DNA of 64,000 nt from Brachionus plicatilis (GCA_010279815.1 QEOQ01000206.1:610147-674146); one strand, 5' to 3'; counted from the first letter of the stretch, positions 1 to 10,589 are shown. A program made the numbers and translations. Notes: generated from the letters alone by a model not told the origin.

Positions 1-29
1 AAATATGAAAAATATCTGTCAAACTTTAG

Positions 30-197
30 AATGATCTATTTGATAACAGAGATTCCCAGTTTCTTTCTAAAATAAAACAAAAAAATACATTTAAAAATAT
101 TAATTTTTCCGAAGAAAATAATAATTTGGAAGAAGAAAAATTTAAATCATTTTTTGATGAAAACGTCATTAATTTTTTTAATTTTATCTTAATTTAA
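30..197 (+). CDS. possible 3' terminal exon of a gene cut by the left edge
   Basis: After a splice-acceptor-like AG at 28-29 an open frame of 55 codons runs to TAA at 195-197. It has no ATG near its start, so it would be the last exon of a + strand gene starting left of the window. The peptide is rich in Asn, Glu, Lys and Phe (for example EENNNLEEEKFKSFF) and resembles no family I know. It meets a minus-strand ORF (189-461) tail to tail, overlapping by a few bases. Homopolymer-rich AT sequence can give such ORFs by chance, so this is weak. Confidence 0.3.
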   Translation, partial: NDLFDNRDSQFLSKIKQKNTFKNINFSEENNNLEEEKFKSFFDENVINFFNFILI

Positions 198-461
198 ACA
201 ATCAAAGATCATTATAGAAAAAGAAAAGAGCTTTCTACTAAAATATATATTTAAGAAAATTTTCAATCGTTTTTGATACAAGATAAAAAAAACATTAACT
301 AATTGAATCGAGTTATTTTTCAAATATTCATTTATTCTGGTAAGCACTGAGTCTAGTAAGTTTTCAAAAATGGATTGTGGCACATTATTTAAAATAATCC
401 GAATTATTTCCTTCAACTCATCCAATAACTTAGCATTTTGCTTTTGGAACCAATCCTTCAC
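189..461 (-). CDS. hypothetical 90-codon ORF, possibly a transposon ORF1-like remnant
   Basis: A 90-codon frame on the minus strand starts with MKDWFQKQNAKLLDELKEII. The first 50 residues look like real coding sequence: a charged, amphipathic, probably helical stretch with regular Leu/Ile spacing. The last 35 residues are a low-complexity Phe/Leu/Ile run that looks like translated AT-rich noncoding DNA, so the true exon may end near the middle. Short helical N-termini like this occur in LINE ORF1-type proteins, but nothing here is specific to them. Function unknown. Confidence 0.3.
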   Translation of the reverse strand: MKDWFQKQNAKLLDELKEIIRIILNNVPQSIFENLLDSVLTRINEYLKNNSIQLVNVFFILYQKRLKIFLNIYFSRKLFSFSIMIFDCLN

Positions 462-1480
462 TAATCTAGTGTTTTTTTTATTCGATTAAAAAATGAATAG
501 ATTTTCATTTGAATCCAGATTTTCTTTTAATTTAATAGAATAAAAAATTCAGTCGACAAAAAAATAATAATCCTTTAACGTTTAAATCTCTTCAAGTCAA
601 CTAAAATTTAATAGAAATATAAATTTTGAAAAACAAATAAAGCCTCCCTGATTTGTTTGTTAAAAATTTAGAAAAGAAGAATAACCTTGCCAAAAACTAC
701 AGAATAAAGGCTCTTAGAGTCAACCTTCTTAAAAAAAACTTGTAAATTCTTATTTAATTAATTAATTTAGATTACAAAAAAAAATAATCCAAAGAACCTA
801 AAATAAAAAGCAAAAAGGAATAAAAGAAGTCAACAAAAAACGATTCTTTTTTGATTTTGTTGATATTATTGGACGCTGAAAGATTTTCTATCTAATATTG
901 GTTTAAACTATATAATATATAATTACTCAGTCAAATGACAGTAGCATTTTATGGTAACATAGTCTAAAGGGGTTATGGGTTAATCGGGTGAACGAATTTG
1001 AAAAACCCCTATATCTCCTTCATTTTTAAAGCTACTACCTAAAAAAATATCTTGATATGTAGAACTCGAGGAGAGAAATCGAATGATATGTGTGAAATAT
1101 TAAAAAAAAAATCGTTTTATGCTTTTTTTTCTCTTAAAGTTCGACTACGCCTAATGAGGTGAAAAAGCCTCGAATTAGTGATTCGGGAGAAGGGTGCTTT
1201 AAGACCCTCGGTAATACTTAAGCTCTAACCTATTTCGCTTGTTAGATTCAGCACATGCTAAAGTATCTAAGAGAATTATTTTAGAATTTTAGGAAATGTC
1301 CTTAGAGCTTCATCTAATCGGGTTTTTTTAGGGCTTAAAAGGTTAAATAGATTTAACCCTATTAGTCAAAAAAATCAGCCAATTAGTCCAAATAAGATTC
1401 TATTTAACCCATTTAACCGAATAAGACTATAAAAATGCAGCGACGCTATTTTTCGATAATTAAAAAATTGTAATTTCATT
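462..1480. other. AT-rich noncoding stretch with a GC-richer island
   Basis: No gene is supported. From about 960 to 1440 the sequence is less AT-rich and holds several copies, in both orientations, of GGGTTAA/TTAACCC-like words (for example near 967-985, 1330-1360 and 1410-1425). The same words recur at 1860-1960, which suggests the remains of one repeat element. I see no telomere array or RNA gene in it. Confidence 0.5.
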
Positions 1481-1499
1481 TTCTCTCTCTCTCACTCTC
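1481..1499. repeat. CT microsatellite
   Basis: A short, slightly interrupted (TC)n tract. A complementary (AG)n tract lies at 14215-14232. Neither has an evident role. Confidence 0.8.
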
Positions 1500-1548
1500 A
1501 AAAAAAATATTTTTCTATTCAAAACAAAGTTTTTATTTCAAATTAAAA

Positions 1549-1661
1549 AAATGGTTATCTTGTGAAGGGTGCTCAAATTGGGTTTGTTTTAGTTGTTTAC
1601 CAAAAGAATTTAAAAAAAAAAAACAAACAAAGAATTTTTATGCGATGATTGTGACGATTAA
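1549..1661 (+). pseudogene. PHD-finger-like fragment, frameshifted at a poly-A run
   Basis: From 1552 the frame reads WLSCEGCSNWVCFSCLPKEF, followed by a Lys run. Just after the A-homopolymer at 1611-1623, a one-base frame change gives EFLCDDCDD and TAA at 1659-1661. Cys-x2-Cys, Trp, Cys-x2-Cys and a final Cys-x2-Cys in this order match the second half of a PHD/treble-clef zinc finger. PHD fingers occur in chromatin proteins and in several DNA transposons. The isolated context and frame break favour a relic. A sequencing error in the A run is the alternative. Confidence 0.4.
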
Positions 1662-1859
1662 CTCTTTCTTTTTTTTAAATACTTCTTAAAACTCACTCTT
1701 GTTTTGTTTTGTCTTTTTTGTTTTTAATTTATCATTAATTGTTATAGAATGCAATCAAATCGTAAAATATTAATTTATTTTTTAACAAATTATTATTTAA
1801 AAATCAATTAAAGAATCGCCTAATAAATTTATTAATAAATTTAAAAGTTTTCCTCCTAA

Positions 1860-1975
1860 ATAGGTTAAATGGGTTAAAATTCTGTTTTTAGGGTTAAATT
1901 TCGGGCTAATTGTGTACAATTTTAGGTGTAATCGGGTTAACCGGTTTAACCCTTTTGAGCCTCACATAATTAACC
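1860..1975. repeat. GGGTTAA-rich degenerate repeat with a near-palindrome
   Basis: The words GGGTTAA, GGTTAAC and TTTAACCC are repeated in both orientations. The core at 1932-1950 is close to its own reverse complement, offset by one base. Overlapping 65-67-codon ORFs on both strands here are by-products of the repeat. It shares its words with 960-1440. Confidence 0.4.
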
Positions 1976-2115
1976 GCGGAGGTAAATGGGTGAAAAAAAA
2001 ATTTCGGGAAAATTGGGTGACTATTTTTGAAGTTTTTGAACAAAATGGGTGCGAAATACGCAATAAAAAAAAAATAGGGCACCTGGTTAGACCAGGTTAC
2101 CATATTGAAATTTAA

Positions 2116-2598
2116 TTATAATATTTTTTTGATTTTTAATTTGACTAGAAATAACAAGAAGTAACAAAAGGGTCAAATAAGCCCCATCTGCCTTTTTTAA
2201 TCAATAATCAATAATAATAACAAAAGTAATAAATTTAAACAAATAATTAAAAAAATCATTAGGAATGATAAAAACTTATATCTTTTATTTGTCTATTCTA
2301 CATTCTAATATACCTGAAAATTATATAATCATGTTTACAAAAAAAAACTCAAGTTCATTTTATTTTAAATATTTTGTAAACTGAGAGAAGAAGAAAAAAA
2401 ATAATTGACTAAAATTGTTTTAAAATCTGTTTTCCATCATCCAAATGAAATATTTATTCAAATTTTTAAATAAACTTAAAAGACAAAAATATTTATCAAA
2501 AAAATTTTGTTATTCATTTTATAAACAAATTCTATATTATTTAAACTAGAATGAAAAAATTTAAAAATTAAATTAAATTACAAAGGATTCAAAGAAAA
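2116..2598. other. AT-rich noncoding stretch
   Basis: Homopolymer-rich AT sequence with no open frame, splice-flanked exon or RNA structure that I can support. It presumably contains the 5' flank of the small ORF at 2599. Confidence 0.5.
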
Positions 2599-2763
2599 AT
2601 GTCAAACGGTTGTTGTATTGGTGATTTCAATCTAAATAATGATTTCAATTGCTACAGAAATGTTGGCTCCTGTTGTCATCCCAATTGCTTTGCCACAGTT
2701 CCCAGAGCTCTAATCACAGCAAAGTATCTAAAGAAAAATGTTAACTATCGACGCTGTTTATAA
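2599..2763 (+). CDS. small cysteine-rich protein (54 aa), unrecognised
   Basis: An ATG in an A-rich context (AAAAATG) opens a 54-codon frame ending at TAA 2761-2763. The peptide begins MSNGCCIGDF and holds seven cysteines in the order CC-x11-C-x6-CC-x3-C, with a last Cys two residues from the end; the middle is Asn-rich. It has no signal peptide or transmembrane segment. Base composition is clearly less AT-rich than the flanks, which supports coding. It could be a complete small protein, or the only visible exon of a larger one. It lies 197 bp upstream of the secreted-protein gene on the same strand. Function unknown. Confidence 0.45.
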   Translation: MSNGCCIGDFNLNNDFNCYRNVGSCCHPNCFATVPRALITAKYLKKNVNYRRCL

Positions 2764-2960
2764 AAAATTCATTGTTAATAAGTTGATTCCAAAGAAGTTT
2801 AAATCTTCTTTTTTATTTTTTTAATGACGAAACAGGACAAGAAAATTTTTTTCGTCTTTTTTTATAATTTAATTCTCTTTTATAATTAAATTAAATTCAA
2901 TTTAATTTGTTTTCATTATAAATTGCTATTAAAAATTATTTTAAATTCACTTCTTCAAAA

Positions 2961-3749
2961 ATGATTTTTAAATATAAAATTATTGTTTATTTATGTTTTT
3001 TTAATCTTTTAATCCAGTCTTACCTCAGTCTTAGTTTTGATGAAGAAGATTCTTCGGCAGTAGATGATGACCAAAGCTCAGAGGAGTTTCGCTATAAACG
3101 AGGTTCTGGGCCGAAAAAGCCCAAAAACAGAGCTAAAGAGATTTTAAAATTTCAAAAAAAATTCAATGACTCTTTGCAAAAGCTAAAAAACGAGTCTGGT
3201 AAAGAAATAAGCAAGAAAATTCACACCAAGTTAAAACACATACTTGGTAAAGGAGAATTGTTCATAATTTTTGATTGCAAAAATCCCAGTTATTATGGTC
3301 CTGATACCAAACTAGTTCGCATAACGAATAAACAAATTTTGAAAAGCTTGAGGAAAACCGATAGTTGTTCGGCTAAAAGTGAGAATTTGTGGCATTTTCA
3401 CGGAAACATGAGCTTTATATCTACATTTGATCATAAAGCAAAAAATTTGTCAAGCTCAGTGTTGCCTTTTGATCAATTTATAGGCTTATTCAATGACTTG
3501 GATTTATGTGAAGAATTTATGAAGCTAATGAGACATCCGTCTTTTTATAACAAAGTATATAAAAAACCTTCTCAATGTGTAAAATCTTCGAATCCGAAAA
3601 AATCAGCAAATAAAAAAAACAAATTGCCAAATAGACCGGATGCTCCCAAATTCGGTTTCCATCAGCAACACTTTCAGCAATTTAACCATTTTAATCCTTG
3701 GGCACGATTTGCACAATTTAATTGCGGAGGAGGAGGTGGAGGCGGGTGA
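2961..3749 (+). CDS. secreted protein with signal peptide and furin-type site (262 aa), unrecognised
   Basis: A single open exon. Residues 1-24 form a signal peptide with a Phe/Leu/Ile core. Residues 25-43 are an acidic Asp/Glu/Ser stretch, followed by R-Y-K-R at 44-47, a furin-type cleavage motif, so an acidic propeptide is likely removed. The mature part starts with a basic helical region (about 48-85), then a domain of roughly 100 residues with four cysteines, and ends in a Gln/His/Phe-rich tail with a last Cys and seven glycines before TGA. I do not recognise the family. The start ATG is in good context after a long AT-rich leader. A GC hairpin (CCTTGG/CCAAGG) follows the stop at 3764-3782. 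Extracellular or granule location is inferred from the signal peptide. Confidence 0.7.
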   Translation: MIFKYKIIVYLCFFNLLIQSYLSLSFDEEDSSAVDDDQSSEEFRYKRGSGPKKPKNRAKEILKFQKKFNDSLQKLKNESGKEISKKIHTKLKHILGKGELFIIFDCKNPSYYGPDTKLVRITNKQILKSLRKTDSCSAKSENLWHFHGNMSFISTFDHKAKNLSSSVLPFDQFIGLFNDLDLCEEFMKLMRHPSFYNKVYKKPSQCVKSSNPKKSANKKNKLPNRPDAPKFGFHQQHFQQFNHFNPWARFAQFNCGGGGGGG

Positions 3750-4295
3750 GGCAGGTAAAAGCCTTGGATGTTAGCCAAGGTAAAGTAGAAAAATGGTCAT
3801 TATTTTGTTTCGTCATTGAAAATTTATGAAACGTTTTCATGAAATTTAATTAAGTGAAAAAGTTGATCAAATATTGAACCATTTTTCATCCATTAGTATC
3901 TATTACTTACACTTAAATATTGAAATTAATTTACTGTTGTTATTTTTAGTTGATTTTTTGTTTATTAATTTAAATCTAATTAAATTTTAAGTGTATCTTT
4001 ATTTTTTTTCACATTTTTTTAAAATTATTTTAACATAGAAATAAAGAAAAATATGATATACAAAAAAAGACTTTTTTAAGATGGCCGGCATTTTTATTCT
4101 TTTCAAATGTTATGGAACCTTCATACTTTGTGTTCCAACACATTTTTTTCATATCTTTAATTGTTCTTCAATTATTTTTATTTCAGTAATACTCTAGGAA
4201 GTTCCCGAGTATTTTCAGTATAATTTTTGCTTTTATTGCTTTTTTCCCAATGGTAACTATCTGTTAATTTTTAAAGAAAAATTTTCGGTGAATCC
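3750..4295. other. 3' flank of the secreted-protein gene
   Basis: AT-rich noncoding sequence. It includes the short GC hairpin just after the stop codon and AATAAA-like words near 4040, which may serve as polyadenylation signals. Nothing else is supported. Confidence 0.4.
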
Positions 4296-4502
4296 ATGAA
4301 TTGTTTGTCTTTGTTTTTTAGTATTATTTTGAGCATCTTTCAGCTGAATTCAAACATTTTATGTATTGAGGATCTGAATACAATCCAACAAACTGAATCT
4401 TGTGTGGAATCTTATATTATTGAATATCTGGTTTTAATCATTTTGTTCATTTTGTTGTTGTTTGATCTCATCATTTTATTTTGTTCATTTTATTCATTTT
4501 AA
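4296..4502 (+). CDS. small hydrophobic ORF (68 codons), doubtful
   Basis: The ORF has an N-terminal hydrophobic segment resembling a signal peptide (residues 3-24), a short polar part with two cysteines, and a C-terminal hydrophobic run of about 27 residues. The C-terminal part is encoded by simple TTTTGTTCATTTT-like repeats, which make hydrophobic ORFs by chance. The N-terminal half looks more convincing. It could be a small membrane protein or a first exon. Weak. Confidence 0.25.
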   Translation: MNCLSLFFSIILSIFQLNSNILCIEDLNTIQQTESCVESYIIEYLVLIILFILLLFDLIILFCSFYSF

Positions 4503-4727
4503 TTTTGATATTTTTGTTAGTGAAGAAATAAATATTTGGTTGAGGGGTTTTATATTCAAATTAAAAGACATGAATTTAGAGATTTTTCTTTTTTATTATA
4601 GATATGTTAGATATTTATAACAAAGAAAAATTGTAAATTAAAAAATAAAATATTAAATAAATATCTCATATTGAAACCTTTAAAAAACCAAATATGCATA
4701 GTGAACACAAAAATGAAATGAAAAATC

Positions 4728-4786
4728 TATTCAATGACTTGGATTTATGTGAAGAATTTATGAAGCTAATGAGACATCCGTCTTTT
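4728..4786 (+). repeat. 59 bp exact duplicate of an internal piece of the secreted-protein gene
   Basis: This stretch is identical over 59 bases to 3487-3545 inside the upstream gene, the part coding for FNDLDLCEEFMKLMRHPS. It is in direct orientation, 1.24 kb downstream, and lies in otherwise noncoding DNA, so it is a duplicated fragment and not a gene. The absence of any base change means the copy is recent or is kept alike by conversion. Confidence 0.9.
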
Positions 4787-4796
4787 GATTAAATGA

Positions 4797-4816
4797 AGAG
4801 TGCTTCAAAGCACTCT
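4797..4816. repeat. perfect 9-bp stem hairpin
   Basis: AGAGTGCTT and AAGCACTCT are perfect complements separated by two bases, only 10 bp after the duplicated 59-mer. It may be a foldback left at a rearrangement junction. No function can be assigned. Confidence 0.7.
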
Positions 4817-5871
4817 ACACTTGAAATTGTTACTTATTCTTATTCGATCGAATGAGTCCAAACATCAGTACCTAATGATTGGAAATTTTGGGTTTGGAAA
4901 AGTCTGAAAATTTTTTAAACTAAATCCTAATTTAATAATTGTTTATTGTAAAAATTGGCTAAAATAAAAAATATTAGCACACTTAATACTAAGTTTTATG
5001 TATAAATTTAGATTTTATTTTTTTTAAAAGCCTGGTTGACTTAAACATTATTTAACATTGAATTTTATTAATTTTTCAAAACCATAATCTTTTTTTCAAC
5101 AAAAAAATAACCAAGATAATTAGAATCTATCATGGTAAACAGAATATTTATGATTGTAAGTAAAAACTTAAAGCATGCTGAAAAGACATCCAGGCACGTT
5201 GTTCAGTCGGACCCTTTTAAATTTAATCTAAATTAATCAATTTTTCTTTTAAAAATTATCCAACAAATAAAAACTATATTTAAATTGAGAGAAGAGAAAT
5301 GATGCATTCGGTAGCATTTAAAGCAAACTTTGCCTTATCTTATTTAGGCATTTTTTTTTAAATTATAATTTCTGACTTTTACGCGTTAAAATGACATTAA
5401 AATTGAAAAGCTCAGTTTAATTCTCAATTCTTAATTCCTGAAATATTCAAAAATATGTTTAAAAATAATTAAATAAAACTCTAGTAAAAAATGAATAGTT
5501 TTATTCTAAATTTTGAGAATATGGTGATATATCAACTTTATTTCCAATTTTAATCTAGTCTAAATCCAGATGTTTATCTTAATTAATAGTTTAAACTCGA
5601 TTTATGAAATTTTAATTAAAATTTTTTTAATAGAAGTTATGTGATTTATCTTATAATGGATGAATGCTTGGGAAGTAATGTTTATCGGCATTTGAAAATT
5701 GAAAAGAAATGTTCAAATTTGCTAATTTAAAAAAAAAAAACATAATATGTTAAAAAATTTTAGATACCAAAATGTATATCTAATTAAACAAATTAAGTAT
5801 TAAATTACTTAATATAATATTCTTTTTAAATAAACGAACACTCAAATTTTACTTTAACAATTGAAAAAAAC
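4817..5871. other. AT-rich upstream region of the transporter gene
   Basis: No coding exon or RNA gene seen. The proximal part presumably contains the transporter promoter. I see no convincing TATA or initiator motif above the AT background. Confidence 0.4.
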
Positions 5872-8597
5872 ATGGATATTCTTCTGGATTCAATAAAAGC
5901 ATTTGGTCGCTCGCAAATAATTTATTTGTTAATTTTTGGACTATTAATGATAACTTCAGCTCTAAATTTTTATGCATCAGTTTTTTTTGCCGCAGAACCT
6001 CTCTTAGTATGTCGAGAAGGTGATTTCATTTTTACCAATATTACCGAAGCTGAAACTTGCTTCTTATGGCAACAATATTTAGCTAACCGAATTAATAATA
6101 TTTCTTCAGCACTTGTCTGCCAATTCGAAACAAATGTCTATAAACTCACTATTGTTTCTGATTATGAGCTGGTCTGTGATCGAAAATATTTGATAAGCTT
6201 GAGTCAATCATTTTTCTTTTTTGGATGCTTGAGCGGCTTTTTTAATGGATTTTTAAGTGATAGATACGGAAGACGTAAATCAACTCTACTATTCATTGTT
6301 TTACTCTTGGTATTTTCGTTTATTTTCCACATTTTAATTTTGGACTCAGTTCAGTTTTTAGAAAAATACGAAAAATTTTATGTCTATTGTATCTATCAAT
6401 TTGTTCGAGGTATTCTTATGTTTTGTATTTATCAAGTAGTCTACATTTTAGCATGTGAATTAACCTTGGAAAAGTACCATACTATATTTACCAATATAAT
6501 GATCTCTTTTTATGTCATCGGCGAAATAGTGATAATGGCAGCTTTTTATTTTATGCGTAATTGGAGAGATGTTGGACTTTTTATCACATTATTTTTTGCA
6601 GTCTCATCATTGATTTTTTGGATTGTGATTCCGGAATCTCCAAAGTAAGTAGTTTAATAAAATTTTTTTTTCAAAACTTGAAGTTTAGTGTAGGAAGTTT
6701 TTTTTCAAAAATTTAAAATAAAATTTAAAAAAAGAATACTTCTCTTTTCTTGTACATTCGTTTAAAAAAACAAATTTATCATTTCTTAGTTATTAAATTT
6801 TTTTAAATAAAAGCAAGTATCGATTAAAGTATCAATTTAGTTAGTTAGTTATTAACGAATTTAGCTGTAACTAATTAAAATTTAATAGAAGAGATGAAAT
6901 TTTATCAAGTTATCACTAAAAAACTTGGTGTCGGTGAAACCTTTTTTTTGAGAGTTTATAAGAGGATTTATTTATTAGAGAATTTAAAGTCACATTAAAT
7001 AGATATTAAAAAATTTAACAAAAAAGTCTTAAAAAAAGAGAAGTAATTAATTTAATGGAAGTTAAGATTTTTTATGTATTGAATGCGACTATATTCGAAC
7101 ATTCTTCTTTGAAAGAGTTCTGTCTACTCAAAAATATTTGGAAGAATTTTAAGGATTTTTTTGATGGCTGTTTTAAAGAGTTTTGGGTAAATATTTCAGA
7201 ATTGTCTAAAGGTCACAATTCAAATCAAAGTTATGACTTGTTTGGAAAATTTGCTTTTTAGCTGGATAAAATTTCATATGCCCGAAATCATAACAGGTCA
7301 GAATCGGTAAAATTTTTATGTAAAACTTGCAGGCCAAAGTCTTTACTTATACTTATTTATTTTTTCCAACAAGTCATGACTTTGACTTGTCTAAGACTTG
7401 TTCAGACTTTTTTTCGTAACTTTAGTACAAGTCTGAAATTTACTAAAACAGATTTCTATCAAAATCATGAAATTTTTTAAATATTTTTAATGAAAATCTT
7501 TTTGTTTCCTTTATTTTAATTTGTGTAATATTTATTTTTTTAAATATATAAGATTTAAATTTTAACTAGTCATTTAAATATCTCTTTTTGGAATAAAAAT
7601 TATTTAAAATTTTGAACAGATCGAATTGAAATGAACTTCGCAATCCCAATTTAATTACTTTCTAATTTTTTTGCTTTTTTTTATTTATGTCTCTGAAAGA
7701 ATTTTGGACCGAACTGAATAACAACAATTAATAAATAAATAAAAATAAAGTAGTGACGCGATTTTTCAAAACAATAGTTAAAACATTGTTGTCTTTTTTC
7801 ACTTTTTAAAAACTTAAACTTTTTTTTTCAGATGGCTTTATGAGACCAACTCGTATGATAAGTGTTTAGAAATTTTGAAAAAAATTTCCAAAATTAATGG
7901 AAGAAAACTTGAGTACAATCCAAGTGAAATAGCTTTGCTTAAACAAAAATCTGTGACAGATAGCCCATTAAAAGACTTAGATGAAAGCATATTAAGAAAA
8001 ATTTTTTTAAACAAACACAATGTACTCTATATAATAGGTTTATTTCTGGTATGGAATTCTATTAACTTACAGTACACAACTACCAGTTTGGGAATTATAA
8101 GCTCATTGGAAATAAATCCATATCTAATGTTTGTATTGAATGCCTGCTTTGAGCTAGTAGGTGCATGGTTTTCAATGATGGGTGATTGGATTGGCCGCAA
8201 AAAAGCCTTCAATCTGTCAATTCTTGCCATCGGTGTAGGCTCAATAGTTATGACTTTTATCCCAGAAGATGATACAAATATCGATGAAGCTAAATATTAT
8301 TTGATTTTAAAAGCCATTGTATCATTACTATCTCGTTTTATGCAATCTGCTTCATACAATTTATCAATCATCTATTCAGTTAATCTTTTTGACATAAAGA
8401 TTAGAAGTACTGTTTTGTTGTTTTTAGGTTGTGCTGGTTCAATCAGCACATTAATCGCACCACAGATAAATATGCTTAAATCTACATGGAAAAATTTACC
8501 ATATTATGCCAATGCAGCTACATCATTTGGTTCGGGTTTGATAATTTTTTTCATGCCTGAAGGATACAAAAAGTCACAAGCTATAGACATGGATTAA
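5872..8597 (+). CDS. SLC22-like organic ion transporter (MFS), two exons, 512 aa
   Basis: Exons 5872-6644 and 7832-8597 join across a 1187-bp GT-AG intron (donor GTAAGT, acceptor after a T-rich tract) and restore the family motif ESPKWL at the join. The product is a 12-helix major-facilitator carrier of the plasma membrane. TM1 is about residues 16-41. A large extracellular loop follows with cysteines at 47, 63, 83 and 102, ending in ELVCDRKYL as in organic cation/anion transporters. The MFS loop motif SDRYGRRKS is at 129-137 and its second-half counterpart GDWIGRKK at 375-382. Length is near the usual 530-560. In SLC22 proteins such carriers move small organic cations, anions or carnitine; the substrate here cannot be read from sequence. 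Family assignment is firm, subfamily is not. Confidence 0.9.
6645..7831 (+). other. intron of the transporter gene
   Basis: GT-AG intron, phase 2. It holds an imperfect inverted repeat, 7226-7246 against 7365-7384 (CAAAGTTATGACTTG and CAAGTCATGACTTTG types), a possible remnant of a small foldback element. A 68-codon ORF at 7055-7261 has no family features and is taken as chance. Confidence 0.6.
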
Positions 8598-8654
8598 TTT
8601 AAAAGTATTTTGTTTTCTAATTATGATGGTTAGAATAAATCATTTAAAATTCTT

Positions 8655-8660
8655 AATAAA
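8655..8660 (+). promoter_or_regulatory. putative polyadenylation signal of the transporter gene
   Basis: AATAAA lies 58 bp after the stop codon. It is the canonical hexamer, but AATAAA is common in such AT-rich DNA. Confidence 0.4.
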
Positions 8661-8681
8661 TGTTTTTAATTTATTTATCTA

Positions 8682-8802
8682 TATGGTTTAATTTTTTGTG
8701 TTTGAATTACCAATATCCAATGTTGAAATAACATTAAAAAAAGTGCGATGTTTCAAATAATTTTTCCAATTTCAATTAAAAAAAAAACAATTTTAAGTTA
8801 CA
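8682..8802 (+). mobile_element. half copy of the foldback element found at 56251-56900
   Basis: The sequence starting TGGTTTAATTTTTTGTG, then GTTGAAATAACATT and GATGTTTCAAAT, matches the left arm of the foldback element at 56251-56900 in the same order with scattered differences. Only one arm is present. It sits just after the transporter's presumed 3' end. It shows that the element is a dispersed family. Confidence 0.7.
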
Positions 8803-8828
8803 GGGTTTAAAGTTAAACTGTATAATGG

Positions 8829-8952
8829 GTAAGATTGCATCATTTTACGTAATTTTACGTCAGAAAATGTAAGCTTACATAATATTACATCATTTCTAGT
8901 ATGTAAGAAAATGTAAGATAATATAATCTTACGTAATTTTACGTAAAAATAC
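8829..8952. repeat. cluster of TTACGTAA / ACATAATATTACAT palindromes
   Basis: About 120 bp contain repeated TTTTACGTAATTTTACGT words at both ends and AATGTAAG/CTTACAT words between, so the block reads nearly the same on both strands. TAAGATTGCATCATTTTACG at the left corresponds to TAATCTTACGTAATTTTACG at the right. It may be a tiny foldback element or a cluster of ACGT-core binding sites. Origin unknown. Confidence 0.5.
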
Positions 8953-10589
8953 ACTAGTTTAAGTAAGTTTCGAGGCAGTAACTTTAAGAAAAAAATAAAG
9001 TTTAAGTAGAATATTTTAAAGGTAAAAAGTAAAAAAGAAAAATAGAATAATTTCTTTTTAACTTTTTTTTCACCAAAAAAAAAGATGTTTCTAAAATAAA
9101 TTAAAATGCGTAAAAGAAATTGTTTAACATTTAAAAAAATTTTTCAATATTAAAAATTTTCTTAAATACCAAGAGTCACTTATGCTCTAATAAACATTTA
9201 TAAAATGATTAAATTCCAAAGTGATAAAGAATTTTAAATTTGATTTTGATCAATTTAATGTACTCAATATATTTTTAAAAATGATAAAGTTCAATAAAGA
9301 TAAATGACAATCTAGCACCTGCTGATTTGAAAAATATTTGAAAATTATTTAATAATATTTGAAAAATCTAATAATAGTAAAAATTGTTCGGAAAATTTTT
9401 CAATTATATTTTAGCACTCCGCAGTTAAGACTAAACTGATAAACTAAACTAAACTAAACAAATCGATTTGAGCTTTGGTTTCGAAAAGAAGCGTGGTAGG
9501 AAACTTGAGAAAAAAGACCTGTACATAAAATTAAAAACAACATTCTGTACATTACGAGGTTTATTAAACTGATAAATTCAACTCAATTAATAAATATTTT
9601 TTACAATACATAAATGTTTTTTGATTAATAGTATATTTTTGGTTAAAAAAAATAGTTAGTCAAAGAAAAATAAAGAAATTAAGTTAATAAATGGCAATTT
9701 TTCTATTGAATTTTTTTTTTTCAAAGACTGATTTTGACAAATCTTTGAAAAAAATTTTCAAATTTATAGTTGCAATTTACACAAATGATCCAACTTATCC
9801 TTCTTAAAAATCTTATGGGGTTTAGAGATGATTTTGAATTTACTTTCTGGCAATCATTTAAAAAATCGATTGAAAATTTTTTTTTGCAAGTCTAAAAAGA
9901 ATGTTAAGTAGACTGCCAAATTGACCGTTCAAAATTGAACAGTTTTATTTAAATACATTGATTAAAAAAAATAAAAAAATATTAAAATTTAGTAATTTAA
10001 GCTCAAAATATGAAGATTTGATTTGAAAATTTTGTTTCCAATAATTGTCTTCTTTTTTCTATGAACTTAATATCATAGTCTTTTTTTAAAGGTTCTCAGC
10101 TTATGTTAACAGTTTTTCAGATCGCTTAGATTTTTAAAATTTTTGAAAATTTCTTAGTTTGTAATAAATTTTAAGCTTGAAAAATTAAATTTTTTTTTCT
10201 GCGATTTTATTATAAAAATTATTAGAAAAATCATTGATTTCAAAAAATGACTCTTAATGATATTTAAACTCTCAATAACAGAAAATTCTTTTAAAAGTTA
10301 ACTACTGAAGGGGTCCAAATAACCCCTTTAATATAATACGCTTTTTAGGATGCACAAATTTCCATAATTACTCAAAATATTGAGAAAATATACTGAATGT
10401 AGAAATAAATGCTTTTTTATTAATTTGGTTTTGATTTAAAACAAAAATTGACTATTTACAAGAAAAAATTATTAATGAAAAAAATTTGATAAAAATAAAG
10501 GAAAAAAATATTTGCTAAAATTTTTTTTATAATTCGTATTACTGATTCTTAACAATTTTTACAGGATGATTTAAAAACCATCTCCCCTA
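8953..10589. other. AT-rich intergenic region
   Basis: No supported gene. There is a short ACTAA tandem repeat near 9440-9460. The rest is homopolymer-rich. Confidence 0.5.

Noticed and set aside
1906..2115. Overlapping 65- and 67-codon ORFs on both strands
   Set aside because: Both arise from the GGGTTAA/TTAACCC repeat block; neither shows protein-like composition.
7055..7261. 68-codon ORF in the transporter intron
   Set aside because: Phe/Lys-rich with no family features, and flanked by good splice signals of the host gene.
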